29,575 nucleotides of DNA from SIG351 sp045627045 (GCA_045627045.1 JAZQMY010000059.1:1-29575), one strand, 5' to 3'. Shown: positions 7,826 through 16,460, counted from the first letter of the stretch. Numbers and translations are program-made. Notes: generated by a model from the sequence alone, not told the origin.

Positions 7826-9217
7826 TCAGGCTTTCTTCCAGCGTACGCCTTCCTTTGTGTCTTCAAGGATGATGCCCATTTCTTTGAGCTTGTCACGGAT
7901 CCTGTCTGCTTCTGCCCAGTTTTTACTCTTTCTTGCTGCCTGTCTTTCGGCGATAAGTGCTTCAACCTCGGAATCAATGTCGTTTGTGCGACGGCCAAGA
8001 AGTCCGAGTACGCCGGCAAGCTCAACGAGCATATCGAGAGCATATTTTGCTTCGGCATAAGATGAAGCATCATTTATAGAAGTGTTGATTTCACGAACGA
8101 GATCAAAAATCGTTGATACTGCATCGGCTGTATTGAGGTCATCATCCATCTTTGCCTTGAATGTCTCACGGAAAGCATCGTATTTAGCTTTTACTTCATC
8201 TGCAAGAGGAGCGATGTCATCCTTCTTGTCGGAGCAGAGCTGTTCAAGTCTGAATTTAACGTTATAGAGACGGTCAAGAGCATTCTTTGTGCCGAGGATT
8301 GCGTCATCTGTGTAGTTGATAGGATTTCTGTACTGAACCTGAAGAATGAAAAGTCTCAATACTTCAAGATCGTACTTTTCCGATACCTGACGAACAGTAA
8401 CGAAGTTTCCGAGTGATTTGCTCATCTTTTCACCGTTTACCTGAATGTATCCGTTGTGCATCCAGTATCTTGCGAACTTCTTGCCTGTGCAGCATTCGCT
8501 CTGTGCAATTTCGTTCTCGTGGTGAGGGAATATGAGGTCAAGTCCGCCTGCGTGAATATCGAATGTTTCTCCGAGGTACTTCATTGACATAGCGGAGCAC
8601 TCAATGTGCCAGCCCGGTCTGCCGTCACCCCAGGGGCTTGTCCAGAAAGGCTCGCCTTCCTTCTTTGACTTCCAAAGAGCGAAGTCCATAGGATTGTGCT
8701 TAACATTGTTAACATCAATTCTTGCACCCATGCTGAGGTCGTCAAGATTCTGACCGCAAAGTCTGCCGTAGCCATCGAATTTCTCTGTATCGAAGTAAAC
8801 GTCGCCGTCAACATTGTAAGCATAGCCCTTCTTTTCGAGAGTGCTGATAAGATCAATGATCTCCTGAATATGCTCTGTGGCTCTCGGGTTTACAGTTGCG
8901 GGCATTATTCCGAGACCGTTTGCATCTGTGTAGAATTCCTTGATGAAGTGATCTCCCAATTCCTTTACTGTGATGCCGCTCTCGTTAGCACGCCTGATCA
9001 TCTTGTCATCGATATCGGTGAAGTTCTGAACGTAGGATACCTCGTATCCGAGATATTCGAAATAACGTCTGAGCGTATCGAATACAACCATAGGACGTGC
9101 GTTACCGATGTGGATGAAATCGTAAACGGTTGAGCCGCAAACGTACATTGTAACTTTTCCATCCTTGAAAGGTACAAATTCATCCTTTTTGCGTGTCATT
9201 GTGTTAAATATTTTCAT
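7826..9217 (-). CDS. cysS: Cysteine--tRNA ligase
   Basis: Class I aminoacyl-tRNA synthetase that charges tRNA-Cys in the cytoplasm. 463 residues from the chosen ATG at 9217; the frame runs 17 codons further upstream, but MKIFNTMTRKK is the usual N-terminus and the longer start would lie across the promoter. The HIGH motif is HIGN (36-39) and the second signature KMSKS is at 264-268. Zinc-ligand candidates are Cys28 (YVCGSTVYD), Cys207 (HIECSAM), and the PHHENE block (231-236). The C-terminal region ends in the short anticodon/DALR-type domain with AEADRIRDKL. A sigma-A promoter lies about 40-70 bases upstream. No T-box leader is present, unlike many Bacillota aminoacyl-tRNA synthetase genes. 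Confidence 0.96.
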   Translation of the reverse strand: MKIFNTMTRKKDEFVPFKDGKVTMYVCGSTVYDFIHIGNARPMVVFDTLRRYFEYLGYEVSYVQNFTDIDDKMIRRANESGITVKELGDHFIKEFYTDANGLGIMPATVNPRATEHIQEIIDLISTLEKKGYAYNVDGDVYFDTEKFDGYGRLCGQNLDDLSMGARIDVNNVKHNPMDFALWKSKKEGEPFWTSPWGDGRPGWHIECSAMSMKYLGETFDIHAGGLDLIFPHHENEIAQSECCTGKKFARYWMHNGYIQVNGEKMSKSLGNFVTVRQVSEKYDLEVLRLFILQVQYRNPINYTDDAILGTKNALDRLYNVKFRLEQLCSDKKDDIAPLADEVKAKYDAFRETFKAKMDDDLNTADAVSTIFDLVREINTSINDASSYAEAKYALDMLVELAGVLGLLGRRTNDIDSEVEALIAERQAARKSKNWAEADRIRDKLKEMGIILEDTKEGVRWKKA

Positions 9218-9256
9218 ATCGGATATTATTCCTCTCTGATTCTTTATATTAAGTAT

Positions 9257-9285
9257 ATTATACAGCATAAAGGGAAAAAAGTCAA
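9257..9285 (-). promoter_or_regulatory. Sigma-A promoter of cysS
   Basis: On the minus strand TTGACT (-35, 9280-9285) is followed after exactly 17 bases by TATAAT (-10, 9257-9262). Transcription would start near 9250, giving a leader of about 33 bases to the ATG at 9217. Confidence 0.88.
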
Positions 9286-9297
9286 ATATTATTGAAC

Positions 9298-9324
9298 AAA
9301 AAACCGGAACATATACATTCCGGC
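9298..9324 (-). terminator. Intrinsic terminator of the spoIIIA operon
   Basis: On the minus strand CCGGAA and TTCCGG (9318-9323 and 9304-9309) pair around an eight-base loop and are followed by six T (9298-9303). It lies nine bases past the spoIIIAH stop and just ahead of the cysS promoter, cleanly separating the two units. Confidence 0.88.
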
Positions 9325-9332
9325 TGAAAAAA

Positions 9333-9917
9333 TTATGTTCTTGTGATGATGGTTACATTCTGTGAAGCTTCGCCTGTTTCGTCAACGACTATCTTGAGGA
9401 TCTTTGTGGCTTGTGCGCTCGTCAGCTTTTCTGCCTTCACAACGATATTCACAGAACCTTCCTCTACGAATGCAATCACATCGTCAAATCCCTTCGCCTT
9501 GATGAGGCTTTCAAGTTTAAGCTCCGATTCCATCAGAGCGGCTATTTCAAGCAAACGCTCTTCGGCTTCTTTTTTAACTGATGCATCGGTGCTTTCGTTG
9601 TCTGTAACCGTCTGAACGTATCTCATTTCCATATCCCTGATGCTCTGACGGTTGGTTCTGTATGCATCAAAGTAATCTGCCTGAGTTGAATTGTTACTCT
9701 GATTTTCCTTTGCGACATCTTCAATGTTTTCGTCCTCGTTTTTGCTTACGGGGTCTTCGGATTCATTGTTGTTCTGACCGGCATCTGAAATGTCAGGCAC
9801 GTCATTGCGACTCTTTGCGTAAATGTAATTGGCGCTCGTGAGGATGACGAGGCACATGATGAGGCTTACGATTACGATGCCTTTCTGTCTTGTAAAAAAA
9901 CTCCAGTTGATTTTCAT
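9333..9917 (-). CDS. spoIIIAH: Stage III sporulation protein AH (SpoIIIAH-like)
   Basis: 194 residues (B. subtilis 218). A short cytoplasmic N-terminus is followed by one membrane segment (~15-34) and a long acidic, Asn/Ser-rich stalk. The C-terminal ring-building domain (~110-194) contains GFDDVIAFVEEGSVNIVVKA, typical of SpoIIIAH. In B. subtilis the mother-cell protein SpoIIIAH meets forespore SpoIIQ to make the channel or feeding tube between the two cells. AGGAAG lies ten bases upstream of the ATG. It is last in the operon, 50 bases after spoIIIAG, the widest gap in the cluster. Confidence 0.92.
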   Translation of the reverse strand: MKINWSFFTRQKGIVIVSLIMCLVILTSANYIYAKSRNDVPDISDAGQNNNESEDPVSKNEDENIEDVAKENQSNNSTQADYFDAYRTNRQSIRDMEMRYVQTVTDNESTDASVKKEAEERLLEIAALMESELKLESLIKAKGFDDVIAFVEEGSVNIVVKAEKLTSAQATKILKIVVDETGEASQNVTIITRT

Positions 9918-9967
9918 ATCAATAATACTTCCTTTCTTTTACTTGGTAAATGATATTCTGCAAAAAC

Positions 9968-10384
9968 TTAATTATTCCCCATTTCATATATTTTTATCTG
10001 CTTTGCTTCGATTCCGAGTGCTGTTCTTACTGCCTGCTCGATTGCAACTCTTGTTTCGGGCAGGGAAGCACCCTCGGCTATTATTACGGCGCCGATGGCT
10101 GAAGCCCCGTCTTCGGAGTAGGTCACAAGCGCCGAAACCCTTCCGACTCCTTTGATATCAGAAAGAGTGTTCTGGATTCTAGTCTCAATTTCCGTGTGCG
10201 AAGAGACAGCTTTCGGCGCCGGGGAAGCTACTGTTGCCGATGCGGAAACGGTATTTGCTCCCGAATAGAATTTTATAAGAATAATTGCAACGAGTATGAC
10301 GGCACAGAAACATATCAGGATGTCCTTTTTGGTGAATTGGTTAAGATATTTCTTTATCCTTCCGATTATATCAGCTTTGTTCAT
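9968..10384 (-). CDS. spoIIIAG: Stage III sporulation protein AG
   Basis: 138 residues, clearly shorter than the 229 of B. subtilis. A basic cytoplasmic start (IGRIKKYLNQFTKKD) precedes one membrane segment (~22-41). After that comes the ring-building domain with TRIQNTLSDIKGVGRVSALVTY and GAVIIAEGA, the family hallmark. In B. subtilis SpoIIIAG forms a large 30-fold ring in the mother-cell membrane around the forespore. The shortness falls in the linker between membrane and ring domain. AAGGAGG precedes the ATG. Confidence 0.92.
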   Translation of the reverse strand: MNKADIIGRIKKYLNQFTKKDILICFCAVILVAIILIKFYSGANTVSASATVASPAPKAVSSHTEIETRIQNTLSDIKGVGRVSALVTYSEDGASAIGAVIIAEGASLPETRVAIEQAVRTALGIEAKQIKIYEMGNN

Positions 10385-10393
10385 GATTCCTCC

Positions 10394-10870
10394 TTAACGT
10401 TCGTTCGAAACAAAGTAAATTATGTTTTCTTCTTCAATGCCCGAAAGCTTCTGAATTCTCTCTGAAATTATTGCTTTCTCATTATTTGTTAATTCTTCTT
10501 CAAATGAGATGTAGATTCTGTAATTTCCGCTTTCACTTTCATAAATTCTTACCGTATTATGCTTGTTTGTCACAGAAAAAACGGCATTATCCGCAATATT
10601 CTTCAGTTTTTCTGCCGTAAACAATCCGACACTGCTTTTTACCGTGCCGCTTTCGGATAATATCGAATCTGCAAAAACACCCGAAAACTGTTCTGACAAG
10701 CTGAAAACAGTAACTTCAGGTATGATTCTAACGATCGTAAGCAAAATAACGGCACCTGCAAACAACCTTAAGTATGCCTTGAACTTATCCGTAGGCAGGA
10801 TAGATTCAAGAATCAGAAGGAAAACCGATGTTATAAAAAGCATCTTTATCAAAGCATTTATTTTGTCCAT
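10394..10870 (-). CDS. spoIIIAF: Stage III sporulation protein AF
   Basis: 158 residues from the ATG at 10870; the frame extends nine codons further up to a GTG inside spoIIIAE, but MDKINALIKML with its start one base after the spoIIIAE stop fits better. Two membrane segments (~8-27 and ~33-54) are followed by a soluble domain with a ring-building look, ending GIEEENIIYFVSNER. B. subtilis SpoIIIAF has 206 residues. Known as a mother-cell membrane part of the SpoIIIA complex. Confidence 0.9.
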   Translation of the reverse strand: MDKINALIKMLFITSVFLLILESILPTDKFKAYLRLFAGAVILLTIVRIIPEVTVFSLSEQFSGVFADSILSESGTVKSSVGLFTAEKLKNIADNAVFSVTNKHNTVRIYESESGNYRIYISFEEELTNNEKAIISERIQKLSGIEEENIIYFVSNER

Positions 10871-10871
10871 A

Positions 10872-12026
10872 TCAGATTCCGAGTAATGCTCCTGCACCTG
10901 CCGAAACGGCGCTCAGAAACACAAAAAAAAGTATTGCAGTGGTCGCGACAAGAAGAAAGAGTGATCCGTACACTTTTCCTGTCATCTCAAGATAAGCGGT
11001 TATTTTTTCTTCACCAGTTGCGCTGACAAAGACGGAAGCTATTCTGTAAACGAGCGAGGCGGCAAGGAGTCTTATTGCAGGCGAAATTGCCAGCGTCAGC
11101 AGAACAATCATTCCTGCCGAGCCTATTATGCCTTTGACTATCACGGAACAGGCGGTCACAATGTCAAAGCTCTTGGAAAGAAACGTTCCGCCGTAAAGTG
11201 AAAATGATGTTAACGTATATTTTACTGCCTTTGCGGTCGAACCCTGGAGAGATTGTGAAATAAGCTTTTGCACCCCGGTAAATCCGAAGAATACAGAAAA
11301 CATAATTCCCGAAAGCCAATCTGTGAACGACTTCATCGAGGAAGAAATGCTTTGAAAAAAGTTATTCTGCGAGATGAAGTTTGCCGTATTCAATACGAAA
11401 ACTCCTGTTGTCAGCGGAATGATTACCTTTTCGGTGAGAAGTGATACCCCTTCCGCCATCATCAGAAGGTCGGAGCCGAATTGCATCTGTCCGGAGCCTG
11501 TCGAAAGCGAAAGCAGAAACGGAAGCACTGTTCTGATGAAGTCCGACATTATCGAAAGTCCGTTTAAACTTGACTTTATCGCCTCCGAAAAGCCTCTGAA
11601 TGTCAGAAGCACCGCTGCAAGCAAAAGTAGTTTTCCTGCTTCCTTTGAGGTATTTCCGTTTGAAAGCTTTGTTAAAAGAGCGGAAAGCACCGCCAGACCG
11701 AATATTCCGGAAGCGATAAGCATATGAGCTGCTATTTCGCTCCTGAATTCGGAGAGCGCTTTTGAAATGAGTCCTTCGGTTTTCAGGTCAATACTGCCCG
11801 AGGCTATGTCCGAAATAAAGTCTTTAAGGCTCTTTCTCCCTGAAATTCCGCTGAAATAGTCATTTTTAACAAATAACTCCCAATCGGAAAAATCAGTTTC
11901 TCTCAATGAATTTTCGGCAAGAGCGCTCAGATCAACGAATTCCTGTTCTTCTTCGGCAAAAGCACGAGAGAACGGCAGGAGAGAAAGCACTCCCGCAATA
12001 AGCAAAAAACAAACGGCTTTTTTCAT
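10872..12026 (-). CDS. spoIIIAE: Stage III sporulation protein AE
   Basis: 384 residues (B. subtilis 399). Starts with a signal-like segment (MKKAVCFLLIAGVLSLLPF, then AFAEE), followed by an exported ~90-residue region and seven or so hydrophobic segments through the C-terminus. The polytopic core with MAEGVSLLTEKVIIPLTTG and SFDIVTACSVIVKGIIGSAG is characteristic of SpoIIIAE, the multispanning channel-like subunit of the complex. ATG overlaps the spoIIIAD stop (ATGA). Confidence 0.94.
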   Translation of the reverse strand: MKKAVCFLLIAGVLSLLPFSRAFAEEEQEFVDLSALAENSLRETDFSDWELFVKNDYFSGISGRKSLKDFISDIASGSIDLKTEGLISKALSEFRSEIAAHMLIASGIFGLAVLSALLTKLSNGNTSKEAGKLLLLAAVLLTFRGFSEAIKSSLNGLSIMSDFIRTVLPFLLSLSTGSGQMQFGSDLLMMAEGVSLLTEKVIIPLTTGVFVLNTANFISQNNFFQSISSSMKSFTDWLSGIMFSVFFGFTGVQKLISQSLQGSTAKAVKYTLTSFSLYGGTFLSKSFDIVTACSVIVKGIIGSAGMIVLLTLAISPAIRLLAASLVYRIASVFVSATGEEKITAYLEMTGKVYGSLFLLVATTAILFFVFLSAVSAGAGALLGI

Positions 12027-12406
12027 AATATTTCAAATACTGCCGTACATAATTCCGTTATAACGGGAAGTGTAAGCGTGAGGATGCTGACCTTTGCGCA
12101 AAGCTCGACCTTTTCTGCGGCTGAAGTTTGTCCCGCGTCACGGAGAAGTGAGGATATAAGCTCTGCGGTTATCGCCATTCCGATTATTTTTATTGCTCCG
12201 GAAAGAAGAGTGTTATCTATTCCGGCTGTTTTTGCAATAAGGCCTGCCGTCTGAAAAGCACTTTTTATAGGCTCAATAAGCCCTGAAAAGATTATTACCG
12301 AAAAGGCAATGCTTATCGGCAGAACAAGCTCGGGCTTTATCTCTTTTATTATCAGCAGGAGAAATGTAACTGCAATCGCGGCAGAAACGGCACTGAAAAA
12401 ACTCAT
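12023..12406 (-). CDS. spoIIIAD: Stage III sporulation protein AD
   Basis: 127 residues with four hydrophobic segments and almost no soluble part, close to the 133 of B. subtilis. The internal stretch TAGIDNTLLSGAIKIIGMAI is recognisable for the SpoIIIAC/AD family. Start and stop both overlap the neighbours by ATGA, so it is coupled with spoIIIAC and spoIIIAE. Confidence 0.93.
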   Translation of the reverse strand: MSFFSAVSAAIAVTFLLLIIKEIKPELVLPISIAFSVIIFSGLIEPIKSAFQTAGLIAKTAGIDNTLLSGAIKIIGMAITAELISSLLRDAGQTSAAEKVELCAKVSILTLTLPVITELCTAVFEIL

Positions 12407-12600
12407 CCCAAATCAAACAGTGCTTTTACTGTTTCAAACAGATTGCTTATCAGCTCAACTACGCTCACAAGGACTATAACAAGGCCCGAAAGCGTGACAA
12501 GTGTTGCGATTTCTGATTTATCTGCTTTATTCAGAACCTGATTCAGCACCGCAATCAGTATTCCGACGGCGGCAATTCTGAAAATTATATCTATCTGCAT
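12403..12600 (-). CDS. spoIIIAC: Stage III sporulation protein AC
   Basis: 65 residues (B. subtilis 68), two membrane segments (~5-20 and ~32-52). The motif LNQVLNKADKSEIA between them is the conserved SpoIIIAC loop. GGAAGGA lies just before the ATG. Overlaps spoIIIAD by four bases. Confidence 0.93.
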   Translation of the reverse strand: MQIDIIFRIAAVGILIAVLNQVLNKADKSEIATLVTLSGLVIVLVSVVELISNLFETVKALFDLG

Positions 12601-12612
12601 TGTTTTTCCTTC

Positions 12613-13095
12613 CTATAATAGTAAAATGGCGGCAGCAATACCTGAAATGATGCCTGCTTTTCTGTAAAGAGGTGCATCTCTTTTTGCTTTTTCCTTTAAT
12701 CTGTTTTCTTCGTCTGTTATCAGCTTTGCCGCATGATCGAAAGCTTCGTTTATTGTGCGGCAATCAGCGTCCCTTATCTTTGAGAAGAGAAATGCTAAAC
12801 TGCTTTTTATTTCATCTGAATATCCGGAACTATCTATTGCTTCACTGAAAACATCGTTTTTCCCTGAACGCGCAAGCAAAAGTATTTCGGAAAAAAGCTC
12901 ACTTTTTTCATCTGCCTTTGATTTTCTGATTGCCTCGGTAAGACCTTCTTTATAAACCGTGATGTGATATCTGAAAACAGAGAAGGCCTGCGAAAGCTTT
13001 TTTATCTCCGCATAGCCGGATGAGGTCCGGGCGGCGAACATATATCCTGCGATCGTTGAAGCAAGAAATGAAATTGAAGAAAGTACGATCCTCAT
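12613..13095 (-). CDS. spoIIIAB: Stage III sporulation protein AB
   Basis: 160 residues (B. subtilis 171). A hydrophobic N-terminus (~3-24), a mostly helical soluble body and a short hydrophobic C-terminus (GIISGIAAAILLL). This is the GspF-like partner of the SpoIIIAA ATPase. The ATG overlaps the spoIIIAA TGA in ATGA, and a 12-base gap with a GGAAGGA ribosome site leads to spoIIIAC. Confidence 0.92.
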   Translation of the reverse strand: MRIVLSSISFLASTIAGYMFAARTSSGYAEIKKLSQAFSVFRYHITVYKEGLTEAIRKSKADEKSELFSEILLLARSGKNDVFSEAIDSSGYSDEIKSSLAFLFSKIRDADCRTINEAFDHAAKLITDEENRLKEKAKRDAPLYRKAGIISGIAAAILLL

Positions 13096-13961
13096 AGGGT
13101 GATAATTTCTTTTACAAAGCTTTTGCCTTCGGAATTTTCCAGAATTATTGCTTTTTTAACTATTCCTTCGCCGAAAAGCCCATGTAAAGCTTTTCTTTCC
13201 TTTAATTCGGAAAAGCTTTTTGCATGAGCCGTCGCTACGAATGAAACGCCTGAACGGTATGCATCCGTCAGTGCCACCATGTCACTTTCGCACCCTATTT
13301 CATCGGTTATAATTACATCGGGAGAAAGTGTTCGAACGGCAGAAGAAACGGCAAGGCATTTGGGCATTGAATCAATAATGTCGGACAGAATTCCAACATC
13401 AAACTGTGTTTTGCCGTGATATGTGCCTGCTATTTCGCCCCTCTCGTCGATTATCACCGTATTGAATGAGCGTGCAAGGTTTCTTGCTATGTCACGAAGA
13501 AGCGTTGTTTTGCCGATTCCCGGAGGAGAAGCGATCAATGTCGGAAGAACGGTTCTGTCTGAAACGATCTCTCTCATAATCGAATCGGAGCAGCCTTTTA
13601 TTTCCCTTGCAATTCTGAAGTTTATGCTTGTGATGTTCATGATAGAAACGATAGAATCCCCATTCATAAGCGCTTCACCTGCGATTCCCGCCCTGCAGCC
13701 GTATTTCAGACGGATGAATCCGTGAACGATTTCGTTGCTAACGGAATTTACGGAATAGTCGCTGATTTTTGCAACTGTAAGCTCTATATCTTCCTTTGTG
13801 CAAATAGAATTTATATCGGGAATTCTGCTGATATCCTTATCTATGTAAGTAAACGGCTTATCAAGCCGCATTCTGATTTCCCTGACAAACGTCTTGTCGG
13901 GAATGAGCTTTGCAAACCGGGGCGGCAGGAGAGAAGATATATATTCGGTTGTTCTGTCCAC
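13092..13961 (-). CDS. spoIIIAA: Stage III sporulation protein AA, ATPase
   Basis: 289 residues (B. subtilis 307). Cytoplasmic ATPase of the type II/IV secretion superfamily that serves the mother-cell side of the SpoIIIA-SpoIIQ channel. The Walker A loop is SPPGIGKTT (145-153), with serine in place of the usual first glycine; the Walker B-like strand is VIIDERGEIAG (169-179). A second acidic strand VIITDEIGCE follows. The start is GTG at 13961, chosen because AAAGGAGG lies nine bases upstream and the N-terminus (EYISSLLPPRFAKLI) fits the family. First gene of the operon. Confidence 0.94.
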   Translation of the reverse strand: MDRTTEYISSLLPPRFAKLIPDKTFVREIRMRLDKPFTYIDKDISRIPDINSICTKEDIELTVAKISDYSVNSVSNEIVHGFIRLKYGCRAGIAGEALMNGDSIVSIMNITSINFRIAREIKGCSDSIMREIVSDRTVLPTLIASPPGIGKTTLLRDIARNLARSFNTVIIDERGEIAGTYHGKTQFDVGILSDIIDSMPKCLAVSSAVRTLSPDVIITDEIGCESDMVALTDAYRSGVSFVATAHAKSFSELKERKALHGLFGEGIVKKAIILENSEGKSFVKEIITL

Positions 13962-13985
13962 TGTGTGTTGCCTCCTTTCGCTTCA

Positions 13986-14014
13986 AGAATATGAGAGGCA
14001 CAAAAAATATATGA
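13986..14014 (-). promoter_or_regulatory. spoIIIAA: Sigma-E-type promoter of the spoIIIA operon
   Basis: On the minus strand TCATATA (-35, 14008-14014) is followed after 14 bases by CATATTCT (-10, 13986-13993). The B. subtilis sigma-E consensus is KMATATT, 14 bases, CATACAHT, so six of seven and six of eight positions agree with exact spacing. spoIIIA is a sigma-E operon in B. subtilis. The leader would be only ~18 bases and begin at the Shine-Dalgarno. Confidence 0.72.
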
Positions 14015-14039
14015 CAAAAAAATAATTTCAAAAAATGGG

Positions 14040-14067
14040 TTGCATTTTCTGATAAATATGATAAAAT
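14040..14067 (+). promoter_or_regulatory. Putative promoter of the GH95 gene
   Basis: TTGCAT (14040-14045) and TAAAAT (14062-14067) are 16 bases apart, about 70 bases before the start codon. The match is moderate, so position is tentative. Confidence 0.5.
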
Positions 14068-14086
14068 ATACGTAGAATTATTTTTA

Positions 14087-14101
14087 TGCATTTTAAATGC
14101 A
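14087..14101 (+). promoter_or_regulatory. Palindromic operator candidate upstream of GH95 gene
   Basis: A perfect 15-base palindrome, TGCATTT-T-AAATGCA, lies about 20 bases past the putative -10. The half site TGCATTTT recurs at 14041-14048, 46 bases upstream and overlapping the -35. This layout fits a repressor that binds both places. The regulator is not in the window. Confidence 0.45.
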
Positions 14102-14138
14102 CTAATGATAAAGACAGACAAATTCTGACGGAGGAATT

Positions 14139-16460
14139 ATGAACAATAATTATTTACACGAATCAAAACCGGCTTCACGTTGGCTTGAAGCTTATCCTTT
14201 GGGAAATGGCCACATTGGTGCCATGGTTTACGGCGACACAAAGAACGACATGGTTAAGTTCAATGATGATACGCTTTATTCCGGAAAAAATGAATGTGCA
14301 GATGCAAAGGATGCGCTTTCACACCTTGATGAAATAAGAAAGCTGATTCTTAATGACAAGAGCAAAGAAGCTTATGAGATGTGCAATTACCTTCTTGGCG
14401 ACCCTCTTTTTGTTCGTTCATATCAGGAAGTTGTAAATCTCTGGCTCAAGGATAATGTTGACGGCACCATTGCCGATTACAAGAGAACACTCGATATGAG
14501 AACAGGTCTTGCCGAGATAAATTATACGGAAAACGGCGAGAAAATCAAGAGAGAATACTTCATTTCGTTCGATAAGGATGTTATGATGGTAAAGACTTCT
14601 GCAGAGAAGCCTGTGCTTGATCTCTCAATCAGCTTCTCAAGATCGGAGGATGCTTCCATCAAAGCATATGACTGGGCAGGAATAGGCTATATCCTTCTCA
14701 ACGGTCAGCTCATTGATATTCCTACAAAAATCCGCGGCGAGGGCGGCGCTGATATGCGTTTTGCCGCAGCTGCAAAGATCGTTTCAGACGGCGAAGTTAA
14801 GGCTGAAGGCAGAGACGTTAACGTCAGGAATGCTTCTTATGTTACATTGATTTACACATCTCACACTGATTACAGCTTTAAGGATCTGAGCCTCGACAGA
14901 ACGATTATGCCTCTGGATGTCTGCAAGGATAAGATCAATGCAATCGATCCGGAGAAATACGAAGAATATAAGCTTGAAGCAGGAAAGACTCTTGCAGAGC
15001 TTTATGACAGAGTTTGTCTTAATATCACAGAGAATTATACAGATAAGGACGTTACGGAACTTCAGAATGATGCAAGAAACGACTGCAACATAAATGAGCT
15101 TGTAGAGAAGTCATTCAATTTCGGCAGATATCTGCTTATTACTTCTTCATCACGTCCGGGAACGCTTCCGGCAAACCTTCAGGGTATCTGGGGTGAAGGC
15201 TACAGCATGCCTTGGGATGCTGACTTCCACACGAATATCAATCTCCAGATGAACTATTGGCCTGCGCATGTATGCAACCTTGCGGAAACAGCTGAGCTCC
15301 TCAACGATTTCCTTGAAAAGCTTACTGTTCCCGGCGAGCATACGGCAAAGTCGATGTACAATGCAGGCGGCTGGACACTCCATCACCTTGTAGACTGCTT
15401 CGGCAAGACTTCAATGCATGACGGTGTCTGGGGTGCTACACCTATGAGCGGTCCGTGGCTTGCAAGACATCTTTGGGAACACTATGAGTTCACAGGCGAT
15501 AAGGATTTCCTTGTAAATAAGGCTTATCCAATCATCAAAGGTGCTTGCAGATTTGCTCTTGATTACCTCATTGATGACGGCACAGGCAGACTTGTAACTG
15601 CTCCGAGTGCTTCACCTGAAAACTCATTCATCCTGAACGGCGAAAGAGTTACAATGACATATTCCGCTACAATGGATACAGAAATCATCCTTGATATCTT
15701 CGACAAGATGAAGGCGATCACAAAGGCTCTCGGCATTGAAGACGAAATCGTTTCCGAAATAGATTCAGTTATACCGAGACTTCCTAAGTATCAGATCTCT
15801 AAGAGATACGGCACGCTTTGCGAATGGATCGAGGACTACGAAGAGACAGAACCGGGACACAGACACGTTTCTCATCTCTACGGCGTATATCCCGCAGATA
15901 TCATAACAGAGAAGAAAGATCCTGTTATCTTTGATGCCGCAAGAAAGGCTATCGACAGAAGACTTGCAAACGGCGGCGCAGGTACAGGCTGGTCAAGAGC
16001 ATGGACAATCAACTTCTTCGCAAGATTCCACGATGGCGATCGGGCATATCATCACATTGAGCAGTTCGTAAAGAAGTGCTGTGAAAATAACCTCTTCGAT
16101 ATGCACCCGCCGTTCCAGATCGACGGTAACTTCGGCTTTACATCAGGTCTTGCAGAAATGCTTCTCCAGAGCCACGAGGGCGAACCCGGTGCAAGAATCA
16201 TTTCGATCCTCCCGGCACTTCCTTCAGTCTGGAAGAACGGCTCAGTTTACGGTCTCAAGGCAAGAGGCAATGTAGAAGTATCAATAGAGTGGAAGGATTC
16301 AAAGCCCGTCAAGGTATCATATAAGCCTGCTTTTGATTGCACAATCCGTACGGAGTGCATCGGCATGGAGAATATGAAGCATTCTTTTGAGGCCGCAGTA
16401 AATGGAAATTATGCTGAGTTTGCGGCAAAGAAGGGTGAAATATATACATTTAGCATCTGA
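14139..16460 (+). CDS. GH95 family alpha-L-fucosidase or alpha-L-galactosidase, cytoplasmic
   Basis: 773 residues, full length for GH95. The enzyme removes alpha-L-fucose (mainly 1,2-linked) or alpha-L-galactose by inversion; the two cannot be told apart here. The N-terminus ASRWLEAYPLGNGHIGAMVYG and FNDDTLYSG is the typical beta-sandwich start, followed by an (alpha/alpha)6 barrel with WDADFHTNINLQMNYWPAH (Asn366, Asn368), SPENSF (Glu494) and QIDGNFGFTSGLAEML (Asp662). These residues match the positions of the catalytic Asn/Asn/Glu/Asp set described for the bifidobacterial enzyme, by eye only. No signal peptide, so it acts on imported fucosylated oligosaccharides. GGAGG lies five bases before the ATG. 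Monocistronic: own promoter and terminator, divergent from spoIIIA. Confidence 0.93.
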   Translation: MNNNYLHESKPASRWLEAYPLGNGHIGAMVYGDTKNDMVKFNDDTLYSGKNECADAKDALSHLDEIRKLILNDKSKEAYEMCNYLLGDPLFVRSYQEVVNLWLKDNVDGTIADYKRTLDMRTGLAEINYTENGEKIKREYFISFDKDVMMVKTSAEKPVLDLSISFSRSEDASIKAYDWAGIGYILLNGQLIDIPTKIRGEGGADMRFAAAAKIVSDGEVKAEGRDVNVRNASYVTLIYTSHTDYSFKDLSLDRTIMPLDVCKDKINAIDPEKYEEYKLEAGKTLAELYDRVCLNITENYTDKDVTELQNDARNDCNINELVEKSFNFGRYLLITSSSRPGTLPANLQGIWGEGYSMPWDADFHTNINLQMNYWPAHVCNLAETAELLNDFLEKLTVPGEHTAKSMYNAGGWTLHHLVDCFGKTSMHDGVWGATPMSGPWLARHLWEHYEFTGDKDFLVNKAYPIIKGACRFALDYLIDDGTGRLVTAPSASPENSFILNGERVTMTYSATMDTEIILDIFDKMKAITKALGIEDEIVSEIDSVIPRLPKYQISKRYGTLCEWIEDYEETEPGHRHVSHLYGVYPADIITEKKDPVIFDAARKAIDRRLANGGAGTGWSRAWTINFFARFHDGDRAYHHIEQFVKKCCENNLFDMHPPFQIDGNFGFTSGLAEMLLQSHEGEPGARIISILPALPSVWKNGSVYGLKARGNVEVSIEWKDSKPVKVSYKPAFDCTIRTECIGMENMKHSFEAAVNGNYAEFAAKKGEIYTFSI

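Noticed and set aside
9218..9268. Longer cysS start at 9268
   Set aside because: It would put the -10 box inside the coding region and add 17 residues not usual for CysRS.
9218..9300. T-box riboswitch before cysS
   Set aside because: The promoter lies only ~40 bases from the start and no TGGNACCGCG-type motif or terminator hairpin is present.
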